Assembly: GCF_000390185.1 (NCBI RefSeq)
Contig: NZ_AQHR01000044.1
Span: 62,001-126,000, forward strand
Source of the DNA: Lunatimonas lonarensis
GTDB lineage: Bacteria > Bacteroidota > Bacteroidia > Cytophagales > Cyclobacteriaceae
Length of the DNA stretch: 64,000 nt
Reading direction: 5' to 3'
The translations under genes were made by a program, and so were the position numbers. This document shows positions 28,024 through 39,900 of the stretch, one piece after another (the first letter of the stretch is position 1; each line of letters opens with the position of its first letter). Below the pieces are notes generated by a model. It was not told the DNA's origin. It did no database searches and worked only from the letters and a program-made list of their open reading frames with translations.

Positions 28024-28983
28024 ATGAACCGGATTGATCGACTAACCGCCATTTTGACCCAGCTACAGTCGAAACGCGCTGTAAAAGCACAGGAAATCGC
28101 CGATCGGTTCCAAATCAGTCTGCGAACGGTATACAGAGACATGCGATCGCTCGAAGAAGCAGGTATACCCATCACGGGTGAAGCGGGGGTGGGATATACG
28201 CTCGTAGAAGGATACCGTCTTGCCCCTGTCCAATTCAGCAAAGAGGAGGTGGTGTCACTCTTGATAGCGGAAAAGATAATTGAAAAGTTTACAGATCGGG
28301 AGAGCAGTCGCCACTTTCAATCGGCCATGTATAAAATAAAATCCCTACTAAACTCAGGACAAAAAGACCGGGTCGCCAATCTTTCGGAGCAAATCGCGGT
28401 GATCAGCAATCCGCATAAGGATCGCGAGCAAACACTTCAATCCCTTTTAAACGCCCTATTGGAGTCAAAAAACGTTCAACTCAAGTACACAAGTTTTTTG
28501 GAAGAAGAAACGACCGATCGGGTTATTGAGCCGGTAGGCGTCTACCACGCATACGGGAAATGGTACCTTATCGGATGGTGCCTGCTAAGGCTTGCCTACC
28601 GCACCTTTCGATTGGATAGGGTACAGAGCGTTACCTTATTGGACACTATGCGCAGCCGGAATCACCCGTCGTTGAGCGAATACCTTGACCAGGTGGCAAA
28701 GGACCAGCTTCTGGAGCGCGTAGTTCTTAGCGTGGAGAGGAAAAACGCAAAATACCTCCGTGAAATGCGCTATCATCACGGATTTGTCATGGAAGAAATA
28801 ACCGGCAAAACCGTCCAAATGACCTTCATGACTTCCTCGCTGGAGGGTTTGGCCCGGTGGATTCTAACCGTTGCCGACTATGTGGACGTCTTGGAACCCG
28901 AGCCACTCACGGAACTGCTCAGAGATCTGCTAAAAAACATGCTACTGCGACTTTCCAAAACCCCGTCAAACAAAAGAAAGTAA
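28024..28983 (+). CDS. YafY-type HTH and WYL-domain transcriptional regulator
   Basis: ATG 28024 gives 319 residues and starts directly on the HTH (MNRIDRLTAILTQLQ); the frame also extends upstream to a GTG at 27976. The DeoR-like helix-turn-helix spans about 5-55 (VKAQEIADRFQISLRTVYRDM). A WYL domain follows, with the characteristic YGKWYLIGWC segment near residue 178. WYL regulators sense small ligands or nucleic acid. The divergent DinB-family gene is the obvious target. Confidence 0.9.
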   Translation: MNRIDRLTAILTQLQSKRAVKAQEIADRFQISLRTVYRDMRSLEEAGIPITGEAGVGYTLVEGYRLAPVQFSKEEVVSLLIAEKIIEKFTDRESSRHFQSAMYKIKSLLNSGQKDRVANLSEQIAVISNPHKDREQTLQSLLNALLESKNVQLKYTSFLEEETTDRVIEPVGVYHAYGKWYLIGWCLLRLAYRTFRLDRVQSVTLLDTMRSRNHPSLSEYLDQVAKDQLLERVVLSVERKNAKYLREMRYHHGFVMEEITGKTVQMTFMTSSLEGLARWILTVADYVDVLEPEPLTELLRDLLKNMLLRLSKTPSNKRK

Positions 28984-29048
28984 TTGGCGTTTGCGGGCCT
29001 TTTGGACGACCCTATCAAATTCAACCGGCCTTTTAAATGTTACTGCCT

Positions 29049-31145
29049 TCAATCCCGATCCCTATCTACGACCTCGTAACCTACGACTCGTTGGGTCACA
29101 TCTACGCCCTGCGTTCCATTCCATGGAATCGTCAAAGCCCATTTGCGGCCATCAACCTCTATATCTACCTCAACCGAATTGGCGTGGTAAGCCACCACGG
29201 AGGCGGTTGCATGCGCTCCGACATCCTCAGAGGGCAACAATAACCAAACAAAAGTAGTCGTACCCGGTATTTCGGCTTTGTAAACGGCGGTAGTATTCGG
29301 GCTGAACTCATTATAGGACGGACTATACCATCCCTGAATCGTTGGTTCCTCCTGACCTTTGATGAGATCTATCTGAAATTTCATGTCTGCTGCCGGTATG
29401 ATGCTCAGATTCCCAACCTTCTGATTGGTACGGACAACATTTCCCTCTACCTCCACTGTACAGTCAGGATGCCAATGCCAGAGCGCTTCGATGGTTCTGG
29501 GACGGTCTACCTCTATATGATCGACTACCACCCAAAACCGATCTCTTACATACATCATTGAACGGGTATGAGCAGCATTACCCTCCAAACCTGAAAAGGA
29601 GTCAAACCTACCATAACCAAAATCATAATCGTCTGTGATTCGTGCATCGGCGTCCGTCAAAGGCTCCGTCGCATGGGTGGGGCCCCGGCCCTGTCCCTTC
29701 CCATCTATGAGAATCAGATTATGGGCAGCACTGCTCAGCGCATAAGGCCGGAATTTTTCGGCCACCGCACCTGTATAGGCAAACCTTCCCGAGTCCACCA
29801 GCAGGTCTCTACCATACGCTGCGATCGACAAATGTAGTTTATCGTTGTGTTGATGGCCACTTCCCCAAGGCCCCATATCAAAGAAAGACCAGTGGGCATG
29901 CTGACCAAATCCATTTCGGGAAATGAGGTGACCCGCCCATGGAAAAAAGAACGAAGGGCTTTGTGCGGGAGCCATGCCCTGCTGCCCGTTGGTAACAATG
30001 TACTCCCAGTCTGGCCGATTGAATTTCGCTGCTCCCGCCAGTATCATTGTCCGGTCACTGCCCCGATCCCCGTCATTATTAAGGATGCGGTGTCCATCCG
30101 GTCGGACAGCATGGGCAATATAGCCGTACATATCCCTGATGGTGTTTACAAAGTAGTCCGGCATTTCCCGGCCTGCATGGTCGCATATTTCTTTAAAAAG
30201 CTCAAAGTTATGGAGGGAAACGTTATGGTAGTGTGAAGCGAGCTCGGTCTGAACACCATCGGGATACACCTGATCCCTCATGCTTTCAACCATTTCTTCG
30301 ATCCCATACTCCAGCCATGCGCTAGACTGTTTCAATTCGGGAAAATAGGCTGCAATCGTAGCCAATGCCGAAATCTCCATGGTCAACCAGTTATTTGCAC
30401 CATGAAAGTTTCTGTTGTAATGCGCATGATCCGGAAGACTCCTTAAAATCAGCAAACGGGTAGCATCCGACAGATACTCGCTGTCCCGCATGGCGTAAAA
30501 GAGACGGGCCCAAACCTTGGCGCGAGCTGCCACCTCCAGCCCCCGCCAAATAGATTCCGTACCTTTTTCGGCTGGATAGGGCATGCTTGCGAGGATAAAA
30601 TCCCGTAAAAACTCATCAATGAAACGGGCATATTTACTGTTCCCTGTTTCGAAATAGGCTTTCATGACTGTGGCCAATTGACTGTGTCTATTGGATAGCC
30701 ATGCCCATTCCCGGTCGTTGTTTGGCCCTTTATAGTACCAGTCCCTGTGGCCGTCGGTACCAATGGGCACCACCCCTCGAACGTTTTGAATAGTAAACAC
30801 ATACTGCAAAATCGTATCCGCCTCCGCTACCTCCGTCGTAGAGTAGGCTGGCAGGTCGCGAACAAAAGCAGGGGCATTTTCGGCCCCTTTAAAATATGTA
30901 AGTAACTCATTCGCTGCAGCAACCCATTCCCCACGTTCGTGGGCCGATTTGACCCGTTCCAGCCCCGGGTAGCTTAAGTCAAACGGATCAAACATTTCCT
31001 CGACCAATTCGGGATACATCCGGTAAAGCTCATCAACCGTCTGGATATCCTTCCAGCTTTTTTGTGCGAGGATCTTTGCGGGAAAAATAAAAGCCAAACA
31101 AGCTGTGGCAAGGGTAATGACTAATGCAAGTTGGGTAGGCTTCAT
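29049..31145 (-). CDS. Secreted heparinase II/III-family polysaccharide lyase
   Basis: ATG 31145 gives 698 residues with a clean signal peptide (to about AKILAQ); an upstream start would add 13 unlikely residues. The N-terminal half is an alpha/alpha-toroid of the alginate-lyase type with the NWLTMEISAL segment. The C-terminal half is a beta-sandwich with the family motif WGSGHQHNDKLHLSI followed by LLVDSGRFAYTG. Such lyases cleave uronic-acid polysaccharides (heparin-like, alginate-like or ulvan-like) by beta-elimination in the periplasm. It stands alone, about 10 kb from the susCD pair, so its substrate is open. Confidence 0.88.
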   Translation of the reverse strand: MKPTQLALVITLATACLAFIFPAKILAQKSWKDIQTVDELYRMYPELVEEMFDPFDLSYPGLERVKSAHERGEWVAAANELLTYFKGAENAPAFVRDLPAYSTTEVAEADTILQYVFTIQNVRGVVPIGTDGHRDWYYKGPNNDREWAWLSNRHSQLATVMKAYFETGNSKYARFIDEFLRDFILASMPYPAEKGTESIWRGLEVAARAKVWARLFYAMRDSEYLSDATRLLILRSLPDHAHYNRNFHGANNWLTMEISALATIAAYFPELKQSSAWLEYGIEEMVESMRDQVYPDGVQTELASHYHNVSLHNFELFKEICDHAGREMPDYFVNTIRDMYGYIAHAVRPDGHRILNNDGDRGSDRTMILAGAAKFNRPDWEYIVTNGQQGMAPAQSPSFFFPWAGHLISRNGFGQHAHWSFFDMGPWGSGHQHNDKLHLSIAAYGRDLLVDSGRFAYTGAVAEKFRPYALSSAAHNLILIDGKGQGRGPTHATEPLTDADARITDDYDFGYGRFDSFSGLEGNAAHTRSMMYVRDRFWVVVDHIEVDRPRTIEALWHWHPDCTVEVEGNVVRTNQKVGNLSIIPAADMKFQIDLIKGQEEPTIQGWYSPSYNEFSPNTTAVYKAEIPGTTTFVWLLLPSEDVGAHATASVVAYHANSVEVDIEVDGRKWALTIPWNGTQGVDVTQRVVGYEVVDRDRD

Positions 31146-31212
31146 TTGGGTTTTTTGTAATGGGTGGTTTGGTATTGAATGCAATCATGTACTCCGTGAC
31201 AACGAGAATATA

Positions 31213-31749
31213 TTACCCTTGACTCAAGAGATCTTTCAGTTCTTGGATTATTTCTTCTCCCTCCATTTTCTTCAGTTCAAAGGAATCATCGTTTGATGCG
31301 TTGTTAAGGAAATGATTCCAATGTTTTTCCACCTTTTTGAGCGTTCTAGGAGTGATTTCAAATTCCATGTAATCCAAATACCCCTTCGCCAAGGTGGATG
31401 CTTTGAAGGTGCCAAAAAGAAATATCCTGAAAATATCCACGAAATGTTCACCAAGGTCAAATTCTTCCAACAAGGAAACAAGCCCTCCGTTCTTTCCCCT
31501 ATTGGCCGGACGGAGAATTGTGCTTAATAACCGTTCCAATGTTTCTTCCTTGTTTGGCATCAGAAGAAGTGCCTTTACGGCCAGAAAAGCATCGTCCATG
31601 TCTTCCAGGTCTAAAAGGTTTAAAAGCCTAGTCCTTACCTCATCTGTACCCACCTTGGCAAGCTTTTCGCCAAAGTACAAGGGGTTCTCTGTTTCTTTTG
31701 CCAAAAAGCGCCCAAAAAGGGAATCTACGTCTACGTGGTTGTCGGTCAT
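31213..31749 (-). CDS. Hypothetical helical protein
   Basis: I do not recognise this 178-residue protein. It is acidic, predicted all-helical, with leucine-rich stretches (TRLLNLLDLEDMDDAFLAVKALLLM), and has no signal peptide or membrane helix. It is likely cytoplasmic. It lies 18 bases after the lysozyme gene on the same strand, so the two may be co-transcribed. A HEAT-like or immunity-type role is possible but unsupported. Confidence 0.65.
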   Translation of the reverse strand: MTDNHVDVDSLFGRFLAKETENPLYFGEKLAKVGTDEVRTRLLNLLDLEDMDDAFLAVKALLLMPNKEETLERLLSTILRPANRGKNGGLVSLLEEFDLGEHFVDIFRIFLFGTFKASTLAKGYLDYMEFEITPRTLKKVEKHWNHFLNNASNDDSFELKKMEGEEIIQELKDLLSQG

Positions 31750-31767
31750 TGCTTACCGTTGGGGATT

Positions 31768-32211
31768 TTAAGAATAATAAAGCTTGGACTCTGCCTCTCT
31801 ACGCCTAACCAGTCCCTGCAAGACTTTCCCGCCCGCTTTGGTCCACTTCATAAACTCATCCTTGATGGTAGGGTCGGCAGGATTGGCATTGACTTTTTTT
31901 AGCAACGTAGACCGCTGCAAGTTACCCAATCCCAAATTATACGCAAAACAAACCAATGCGCTGAATTGGTTGTCGTTTAGATTGGCTGAAACCAATCGTT
32001 GCACACCTTTGGAAAAGTCGGTCACGATATTTTTAAAAAGCTCATCCGCTCGTTCCCTGGTAATGACATCCCCCATTTTCACAGGTTGGCCATTCTCATA
32101 CCTTGTATTTCCCCATCCAATGGTTGGGATGCGGGCCGGACACAGATAGGCTTCCAGCCTAAGTCCTTCGAATTCATGCATCAATGAAATGCCTCTGTCA
32201 TTTAAATTCAT
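31768..32211 (-). CDS. Phage-type lysozyme (glycoside hydrolase family 24)
   Basis: This 147-residue muramidase matches the phage R-type endolysin pattern. The catalytic array is E15 (in FEGLRLEAY), C24 and T30, giving Glu-8aa-Cys-5aa-Thr. The usual GWGHT reads GWGNT here. There is no signal peptide or SAR helix, so export would need another route. No holin, spanin or structural phage gene is nearby. It may be a domesticated phage gene, used for cell-wall turnover or as an effector. It precedes the hypothetical gene at 31213-31749 on the same strand. Confidence 0.88.
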   Translation of the reverse strand: MNLNDRGISLMHEFEGLRLEAYLCPARIPTIGWGNTRYENGQPVKMGDVITRERADELFKNIVTDFSKGVQRLVSANLNDNQFSALVCFAYNLGLGNLQRSTLLKKVNANPADPTIKDEFMKWTKAGGKVLQGLVRRREAESKLYYS

Positions 32212-32253
32212 GGTCAGCTACTGGTTAACTTGGGACTAGAAAAACAATTAAGA

Positions 32254-33141
32254 TCAAACTAAATATTTCTGAAAGAAACTGACGGTTCTAGACCAAGCTA
32301 GGTCGGCTGCCTCCTTGTCGTACCGTGGTGTAGAATGGTTGTGGAACCCATGGTTCACACCGGGGTAAAAATGCACCTCGTAACCCACATTATTCGCCTT
32401 GAGGGCCTCCTCATAGGCAGGCCAGCCCTCATTTACACGGGTATCCAACTCCGCATAGTGCAGCTGAAGGGGAGCCTGTATGGTTTTGGTATCTTCTGCA
32501 GATGCCTGCCCTCCATAAAACGGAACAGCGGCCCCCAAATCCGGTAAACGGGAAGCCATCATATTCGAAATCCAACCGCCAAAACAAAATCCAACAACGC
32601 CTACTTTTCCGGTGCAGTTCGGGTGATTTTTAAGGTATTCGTATCCTGCAATGAAATCCTGCAGCATGTCTTCCCTGTCCCGCTTTGCCTGCATGGTCCT
32701 TCCCTCGTCGTCGGTACCCGGATATCCACCGAATGGGGTCAATGCGTCCGGGGCAAAGGCAATGAACCCATCCAACGCTGCTTGATGGGCCGTATCTTCA
32801 ATGTACGGGTTCAACCCGCGGTTTTCATGAACGACCAAAACGCCGGGTAGTTTACCAGAAGCGTCGGCAGGCCTACTGAGCAATCCTTTCATGGTGCCTG
32901 CACCTTTTGGCGAATTATAGGTAAGGTATTCGGAAACAAGTCGGGGATCGTTGAGCTCAAATCGCTTGGCCTGAACATAATTGGGCAGTAAAAACGCCAT
33001 AATCGCCGAGACGGTCAATCCTCCGACTGCATAAGCAGAGAGTCGGGACACAAAATCCCTACGGTCGATCTTACTGTGTACATACTCGTCGTAGATGTCA
33101 AAAATTTCCTGGTTGAGATCTTCTTTTTTGATTGGACTCAT
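32254..33141 (-). CDS. Dienelactone hydrolase-family protein with Tat-like signal
   Basis: ATG 33141 gives 295 residues. An N-terminal DRRDFVSRL twin-arginine segment precedes a hydrophobic helix (about 30-55), which suggests Tat export to the periplasm. The alpha/beta-hydrolase domain has the nucleophile elbow GFCFGG with Cys186, as in dienelactone hydrolases. The later LDTRV and PGVNHGFH segments hold the Asp and His. The natural substrate is unknown. It lies 84 bases downstream of the phosphopantetheinyl transferase on the same strand, and could be a trailing gene of that operon, but nothing ties it to the biosynthesis. Confidence 0.88.
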   Translation of the reverse strand: MSPIKKEDLNQEIFDIYDEYVHSKIDRRDFVSRLSAYAVGGLTVSAIMAFLLPNYVQAKRFELNDPRLVSEYLTYNSPKGAGTMKGLLSRPADASGKLPGVLVVHENRGLNPYIEDTAHQAALDGFIAFAPDALTPFGGYPGTDDEGRTMQAKRDREDMLQDFIAGYEYLKNHPNCTGKVGVVGFCFGGWISNMMASRLPDLGAAVPFYGGQASAEDTKTIQAPLQLHYAELDTRVNEGWPAYEEALKANNVGYEVHFYPGVNHGFHNHSTPRYDKEAADLAWSRTVSFFQKYLV

Positions 33142-33225
33142 AATTGGTTTTGGTAGTGTGGTACAACGTATATCGTCGCTAAAGAGCAGGAATATACACA
33201 AAACCAACCAAATATGGTCACCGTA

Positions 33226-33987
33226 TCAAAAAATAATTCGGGACGGATCTGCCACTAACCGACAAAAACAGACCTCAAACATACGATCAGGGTAGGAAAT
33301 ACTGATTCTAGACCCTGTCCCGTAGGTATAACTATGGACAGTCCAATCAGCATCGGGAATACCCTTTGTTGTGAGATCAGCTAGGTGGGTTCCATCCAAC
33401 GAGGGAACCGCATGAAGGTCGTCTACAAGGCCTAAACCCATCCCTTTTAGCAAGGCTTCCTTTCGTGTCCAAAGCATAAAAAAAGCATCCGCAGAATTGT
33501 CTGAATTCACAATGAATTCAGCTTCCTTTGGCGAAAAATAATGCGATACGATGTCCGTAAACCCAAACTCCTCGTTGACAAACTCAATATCTACTCCGAG
33601 GGAGCCATCAGCGATGCCTATGGCGATCATGGTTCGGGAATAGCTGACGCTAAAGCAGAGCGGGAAGTCTACCCCCAATTGGGGTCTACCATTCACTCCC
33701 CTGCAAAATACAATCTTCGCCGGATCTTCGCCCAAATAAGCCCCGAGCAAATACCGGAGGTAATAACGTCCAACCAAAAACCGCTTTTTTAGCCAAGAAA
33801 AGGCAAAGGCATCAGACTTTTGAAGCTGTTCCATCGAAAGTACCTTCCTGTAATCCGCCGGAAGCACTACCTCCCCGGAGTCAACCAGGTAGATGGTGAC
33901 TCCCCCTTTCAATCTCCTACTTTGGGTCAATTCCTTTTCTTGGAGAAATGTAGGTCCTTTGTCATAAAAACTACAGGATGAGCTCAT
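33226..33987 (-). CDS. 4'-phosphopantetheinyl transferase (Sfp type)
   Basis: This 253-residue enzyme transfers phosphopantetheine from CoA to the Ser of carrier domains. The magnesium motif GVDIE is at 131-135 and the second motif WTRKEALLKGMG is at 173-184. The usual FNxSHS motif reads FSVSYS, with Tyr in place of His. The start codon directly follows the NRPS stop (TAG-ATG, no spacer), so it is translationally coupled. It almost certainly primes the four carrier domains made by the two genes upstream. Confidence 0.93.
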   Translation of the reverse strand: MSSSCSFYDKGPTFLQEKELTQSRRLKGGVTIYLVDSGEVVLPADYRKVLSMEQLQKSDAFAFSWLKKRFLVGRYYLRYLLGAYLGEDPAKIVFCRGVNGRPQLGVDFPLCFSVSYSRTMIAIGIADGSLGVDIEFVNEEFGFTDIVSHYFSPKEAEFIVNSDNSADAFFMLWTRKEALLKGMGLGLVDDLHAVPSLDGTHLADLTTKGIPDADWTVHSYTYGTGSRISISYPDRMFEVCFCRLVADPSRIIF

Positions 33988-36900
33988 CTATTCGTCAAGT
34001 ACCTGCTGAAGGTTTTTTGCCAATAGGTCTACGTTTTCGTCGTTGAACATCGCAACGTGTTCACCTAATGAGGGGATAACCTTGATTTCGTTTACAAAAG
34101 GCCTCCATCCCAAATACGTTAGGTCCTTTTCGTAAAAATCCCAGATTCCCGCCCGGAAGAAATAAATGCTTCCATCGTATTTTTGGGCCTTATAGTTCAG
34201 TGCAGCCTTCTTATTAACGGCTATGATCCGCTCTTGGGTAGCCAAAATCCCGTCGGCCTCGGTCTGCTGGGAAGTTCCCAAAATACGCATCAAAGCGGCC
34301 CGCTTCTTCCTGAAGGAGTTCACCTTTTTGTTTTTGAATACCCTTGGGTGCCTCCATAACAAGTTAAACTCAATATATCGCTTTCCAAGCTCTTCGCGGA
34401 TTCCGTCAATCACCTTCCCTACCAATCCAGTGGGTCTTTCATGTTGGTTGGCGTAGGTATCAAAAAGTATTAATTTGTCCACCTTCTTCCCCATTCGAAC
34501 CAACTGCTGCGCCATTTCAAAAGCGATCACCCCCCCAAAGGAATATCCGGCCAGGTTGTATGGGCCGTAGGGATTTTGGTCCAGTATCTCCGACAGGTAA
34601 TGGGAAGCCATCTCCTCTATGGTTTCAAAGGGTTGGTCTATACCATTTAGCCCCATGGCCTGTATTCCATAAATAGGCTGCTCTGCGTCCATTCTGGAAA
34701 CCAACTTATAATAGGGGGTCACGTTTAACCCCCCACCGTGAACAATGTAGATGGGCCTTTTGGTACCCTGTGGTTTGATGGGAACCAGTGAATCCCATGC
34801 GATACGGTCCTGGTCAGGCTCGAGCAGCGACGCCAGTTTTTCTACGGTTGGATTGTTGAAGAGGGAAATCAACGGAAGGCGTACACCTGTAAGTTTCTCC
34901 AGCTCCGCCATTATTTTTATTCCTATCAACGAATAGCCTCCCAATTCGAAGAAGTTGTCCTTGATGCTGATTTCCTTTAGATTCAACCATTTGGACCACA
35001 CCTGACAGATTAACCGTTCATTTGAGGTACCGGGAGGAAAGTAGGCAGTGCCACGGACCAAAAGCTCAGCTACCTCAACTTGGGGCAGTGCTTTCCGATC
35101 TATTTTGCCACTGGAGGTTTTCTTGAAACCGGTCACCAAAACGGCCACCTTCGGATGCATGTAATCCGGCAACCGACTCTTCAATGCATCCCTTAGAAGC
35201 TGGGCTTCCTTTTCAGGGAGGTCAAAAACAGAGAAATCAGCAAGTAATGCAGAGCCATCTGACCTTACGGGGTGGTCTAACCGGTCTGATTGGATATAAG
35301 CGATCAACTCATTTTGACCTACGGCATTTTTCTGCACTTTGACAACCGATTGAATTACAAACGGAAGACTGTTGATCACGGCCTCGATTTCACCAAGTTC
35401 CACTCTGTAGCCCCTGATTTTTACCTGGTCATCCTTTCTGCCAAGAAAAACCAAGGAGCCATCCCAGTTCACCATCGCAGAATCCCCCGTTCTATAGATC
35501 CGTTGCTCAACTCCCCTGTGGTCTGTCCAGATCGGGAATTTATCCATGGTAAGCTGTTCTGAGCCTAGGTAACGATCCGCCAAAGACAGACCTGCCACAC
35601 AAAGCTCCCCTACTTGCCCGAGACCGACTTCATTCAGCTGCTCATCCAATAGGATAATGGTGGTGTTATCGATCGGTTTCCCTATCCCCGGAAGGGCAGG
35701 CCAATTGGCGGGATCCCCTTCCAAGCGGAGTTCGGTGACCACATGGGTCTCGGTGGGGCCATATTGGTTGAACAACAGAGCACCATCCAACTGTTGAAAA
35801 AATGCCACCACCTGTGGCGTCACCTGCAGCTGTTCCCCTGCTGTCATCACTTCTCGAAGGGATACGGGACACGCCTTACGGTTAACCGCTGCTTCACACA
35901 ACGACTGCAATGCCACAAACGGCTGAAACAATCGGTTGATGTTCCGATTGATTAAAATCTCCAAAAGTCGATACGCGTCCAGCCTTTCCTCATCAGAGAT
36001 AAGAACAAGTGTACCTCCGCTGCACCATGTAGAAAATATCTCCTGAAAGGAAACGTCGAAGGTAATCGGCGAGAATTGTACCGTACTCCACTCCGGACTC
36101 GAACCAGATCCCTCCAACTGCCACTGGATCAAATTTGAAAGTGCCGTGTAGCCCATGCAAACTCCCTTCGGCTGTCCGGTAGATCCCGATGTATGCAGTA
36201 CGTATACCATCTGCTCCTGATTTGGTCGCTCAAGCAAGGGAGCATCCTCAAAACCCGCAGCCATCGAATAAATCTTATCACTGGACACTACCAGACCATG
36301 TTCAAATTTCCAAGACCTTCGGCTCCTAGAAAAAACCATCTTCAGGTCCGCATGTGCAAGGATCGCGTAGATGCGCTCGTCGGGATAGGAGATATCCAAA
36401 GGAACATAGGTAGCTCCCGCTTTCAAAATCGCCAAAACAACCACCATCTGTTCCAGCGATCTGTCCATGTATATACCGATCCGGTCATTTGGACGAATCC
36501 CCTTTTCGACCAAAAACCGCGCTAGCTGATTGGACTTTCTGTCCAATTCAAAATAGGTAAGCACCTCATCCCCCATGGAAAGGGCATGACGATCGGGAAA
36601 ACGGGCAACTACCTCGTCCAAAATCTGTAAAAACCCGTTTTTGAGCGCTTTGGTAGGTCCACCAACTCGTGCAGGCCGAAAACCTGTATCGTAGATCAAG
36701 GGTAGCTTCCCCAGGGTCACCGTGGAATCCGAAGCTACTTCCTTGGCAATTTCCATGAAGTTTTTGTGCCACCTTTCAATCGAGACCGGCGAAAAGAGAG
36801 CGGTTTGAAAACTCCAATTAAACCAAAAACCCCCCGAAACCTCGTTGATATTAAGGACCACCTCAAAATGCTCATAGGCTCTTGGGTTACTGATCAAACG

Positions 36901-39900
36901 TACATCTAAGCCCGTATACAAAGGCCCCAACTCCTCCGCCTTTTCGAAATTCATTACAAAAGAAATCATGGGTGGCCTGCTGGCCTCTCTGCTGATAGGT
37001 AAATCCTTCAGCATGCTGCCATAGGTATAGCCCTGATGTTGGAAATCCAACAAGATTTCGTCTTTTCGTCTGGCGAGGTAATCCTGAAAGGAAGTGTCGC
37101 CGCTCAAGGCCGCTCTCACGGGAAGCATGTTAACACAATGTCCCACCATTTCGAAAAAATCCGGATGCTCCAAATGGCCGGCTACGGGCATACCCGTTAT
37201 CAAATCAGATTGCCTGCTAACTTTGTAAAGCAAAACCTCCAATACAATCCGTAAAAAGGTCGAGGTATTCGCTCCCAAAAATCCAGCACTGTTACCCGAT
37301 GGAAAGAGGTATGTAGTCGGAACAAAGAAGTCTAGCCGTTTGCTGTTGAAGCTACGGTTTGGAAGCCGCTCCTGATCAGTGGGCAACTCCAATACGGGAA
37401 AACCATCTTCAAACTTCTCCTTCCAATAATTCCCGGTTTCCCGGTAAGCATCGGATTGATAATATACCTGCCTTTCGGAAGCAAATCTACTGTATGCTGG
37501 CGGTAAAGCCCCGGAAAGCGGTTCACCTTTGATTAGCTTTTGATAACTATGCCCTAGCTCGCGAAACAAATTATCAATAGACCAGCCATCGCAGACAATG
37601 TGATGTACCATAATGGTAAACAGGTGGCTACGTTCCGACGTCTTGATCAATGAAAACCGGGCAAGTGGACCCACTTGAAGGTCAAATAGCTGGTTTACGC
37701 TATCCAATTTGAATTGATGGATAAATGCTTCGATCTCTTCCGGCTCCAGACCGGATACATCCGAAAACTGATACGGGACTTTCGCATCGGCTGACACCTC
37801 GACCCGGGTGCCATCTTCTGAAAACCTCGCCCGTAGTGACTCGTGCCGTTGAAGATAGGTAAGTGCACGCTCGAATGCGGGTACATTCAAGGATCCCTTC
37901 AACTCCAAGGAAAAGGAAAGATTATAGGCCTTATTGGCCTCTACCCCCCCTAGGAGGCAGGCCGCAAAAATTTCTGACTGGGGTTCGGTAGCGTCAAACG
38001 TAAGATCTACCATCTCAGGCAGTTCTACCAACGGAACGGTTGGTGTGGGCGAATTGCTTGACGGAGCAAGCCCCTCATCCAGCATATTTGCAGCAAAATC
38101 TCCAAACACCGGATACTTAAAGAGGGCAACAACCGGTATCTTCTTGCCCAATACCCCTTCTAATCGGGAAATAACCTTTACCGCCGTGAGTGAATGCCCT
38201 CCCAGCTCGAAGAAGTTATCCTCCCTGCTGATCAATGAAACACCCAGCACCTCAGACCAAATCTGCACTAGCTGTTCTTCGCCCGGGCTTAACACCGCTG
38301 TATCTTTTGGTTTGGTTAGGAGTGTTTTCTGAGGATTGGGCAGCGCAGCCCGGTCGATCTTTTTATTTGGCGTGAGAGGGAATTCCTCCATCATGACCCA
38401 GCCGGCAGGAACCATATAGGGAGGTAAGACCTCTTTTAATTGCTTTCTCCACACATTTTGGAAAGCTTCAAAAAGTCCGGCATCCGCTATTTGTGGCTTG
38501 ATAAAGGCTACGAGGCGGTCATCTCCCGGACCAAATTCACGCACACCTACGACCGCCTGCTGTATTCCGTCGAGTTTTTGAAGCGCGTATTCTATTTCCT
38601 CCAGTTCTATCCTGTATCCACGGATTTTGACCTGGTTATCCAATCGTCCCAAACACAGAAACTCCCCGTCGGAAAGCCCTTTTACCAAATCCCCGGTCTT
38701 ATACATACGCCCGCCCATGTGAGCTGAAAAGGGATCATGCAAGAATCGTTCGGCAGTGAGCTCAGGTAAGTGGAGGTAACCCTTGGAGACTCCCAAACCG
38801 CCAATATAGAGCTCTCCTGGCTCACCATTTCTTACTGGATGGCCGTCGGTATCCAGCAGATAGAATGTCGTATTTCCGATGGGTTTCCCAATGGTAACTC
38901 CCCGATCCAACACGGTTATTTTCGCGAGAGAAGACCAGACCGTCGTTTCCGTTGGGCCATAGCCATTCCACAGTTCGCGAACCTTGGGCAGGAGTTTCTC
39001 CGCCAAATCTTTCGGCAACGCCTCTCCCGTGGAGACTGCCCGCAATCGGTCGTGGAAATTCCATTCGTCCAATAGCATCAATCGCCAAGTCGGGGGGGTA
39101 GCCTGTAAAACCGTGATCTCTTGCTCCTTGATCATCTCAACCAGTCGCCGTCCATCCTTCACCAACTGGCTATCGCCTACTACTACGGTAGCTCCCGACA
39201 CAAGCGGAAACAGCAGCTCATTGAATGCTATATCAAAGGATATGGTAGACACGGCCAGCCAACGATCCCCTACCGCAAGGCCAAAATCCTCCTTAAGGCT
39301 TTGCAGAAGATTGGTTAGATTCCTGTGGGTCACCATTACTCCTTTTGGTCTACCGGTAGAACCCGAGGTATACAGGATATAGGCCACATCTTCCGGGCCA
39401 ACCAAAATACCCGGATTGTCTGTCCGTTCATTTGCCAATAGGGGAAAAAGGGACTCCAGATCGATGGAAAGCGCCGAGGACGAGATGGACAGTCGATGCT
39501 TTTCGTTCACCAAAACCAACTGCGCCTTAGCATTTTCCACCATGTAGCTTAGACGATCCGCAGGGAATTCCGGATCAAGGGGAAGGTACGTAGCCCCAGT
39601 TTTAAAAATGGAGATCACCGAAATCAGCATTTCCAAGGATCTATCCACCGCCAACCCTACAACGGTACCTACACCCGCTCCGTTTCCGATCAGGTAATTA
39701 GCCAACTGATTGGTAATTTGGTCAAGTGCTTGATAATCGACTTCCTTGGAGCCAAAAGATGCGGCGGGATGTTCGGGATAACGCCGAACTATATCTGAAA
39801 AGAACTGTTGGAACGTTTGGTCTAACGCGTAGTCTCTGGGTAAAAAAGTGGAAAACACTTCTGTGTTTTCTACTGCCATCTGTCCGACACCAAGAGATGA

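Noticed and set aside
31768-32211. Lysozyme considered as part of a prophage
   Set aside because: No integrase, capsid, tail, holin or attachment repeats were seen in the surrounding 10 kb.
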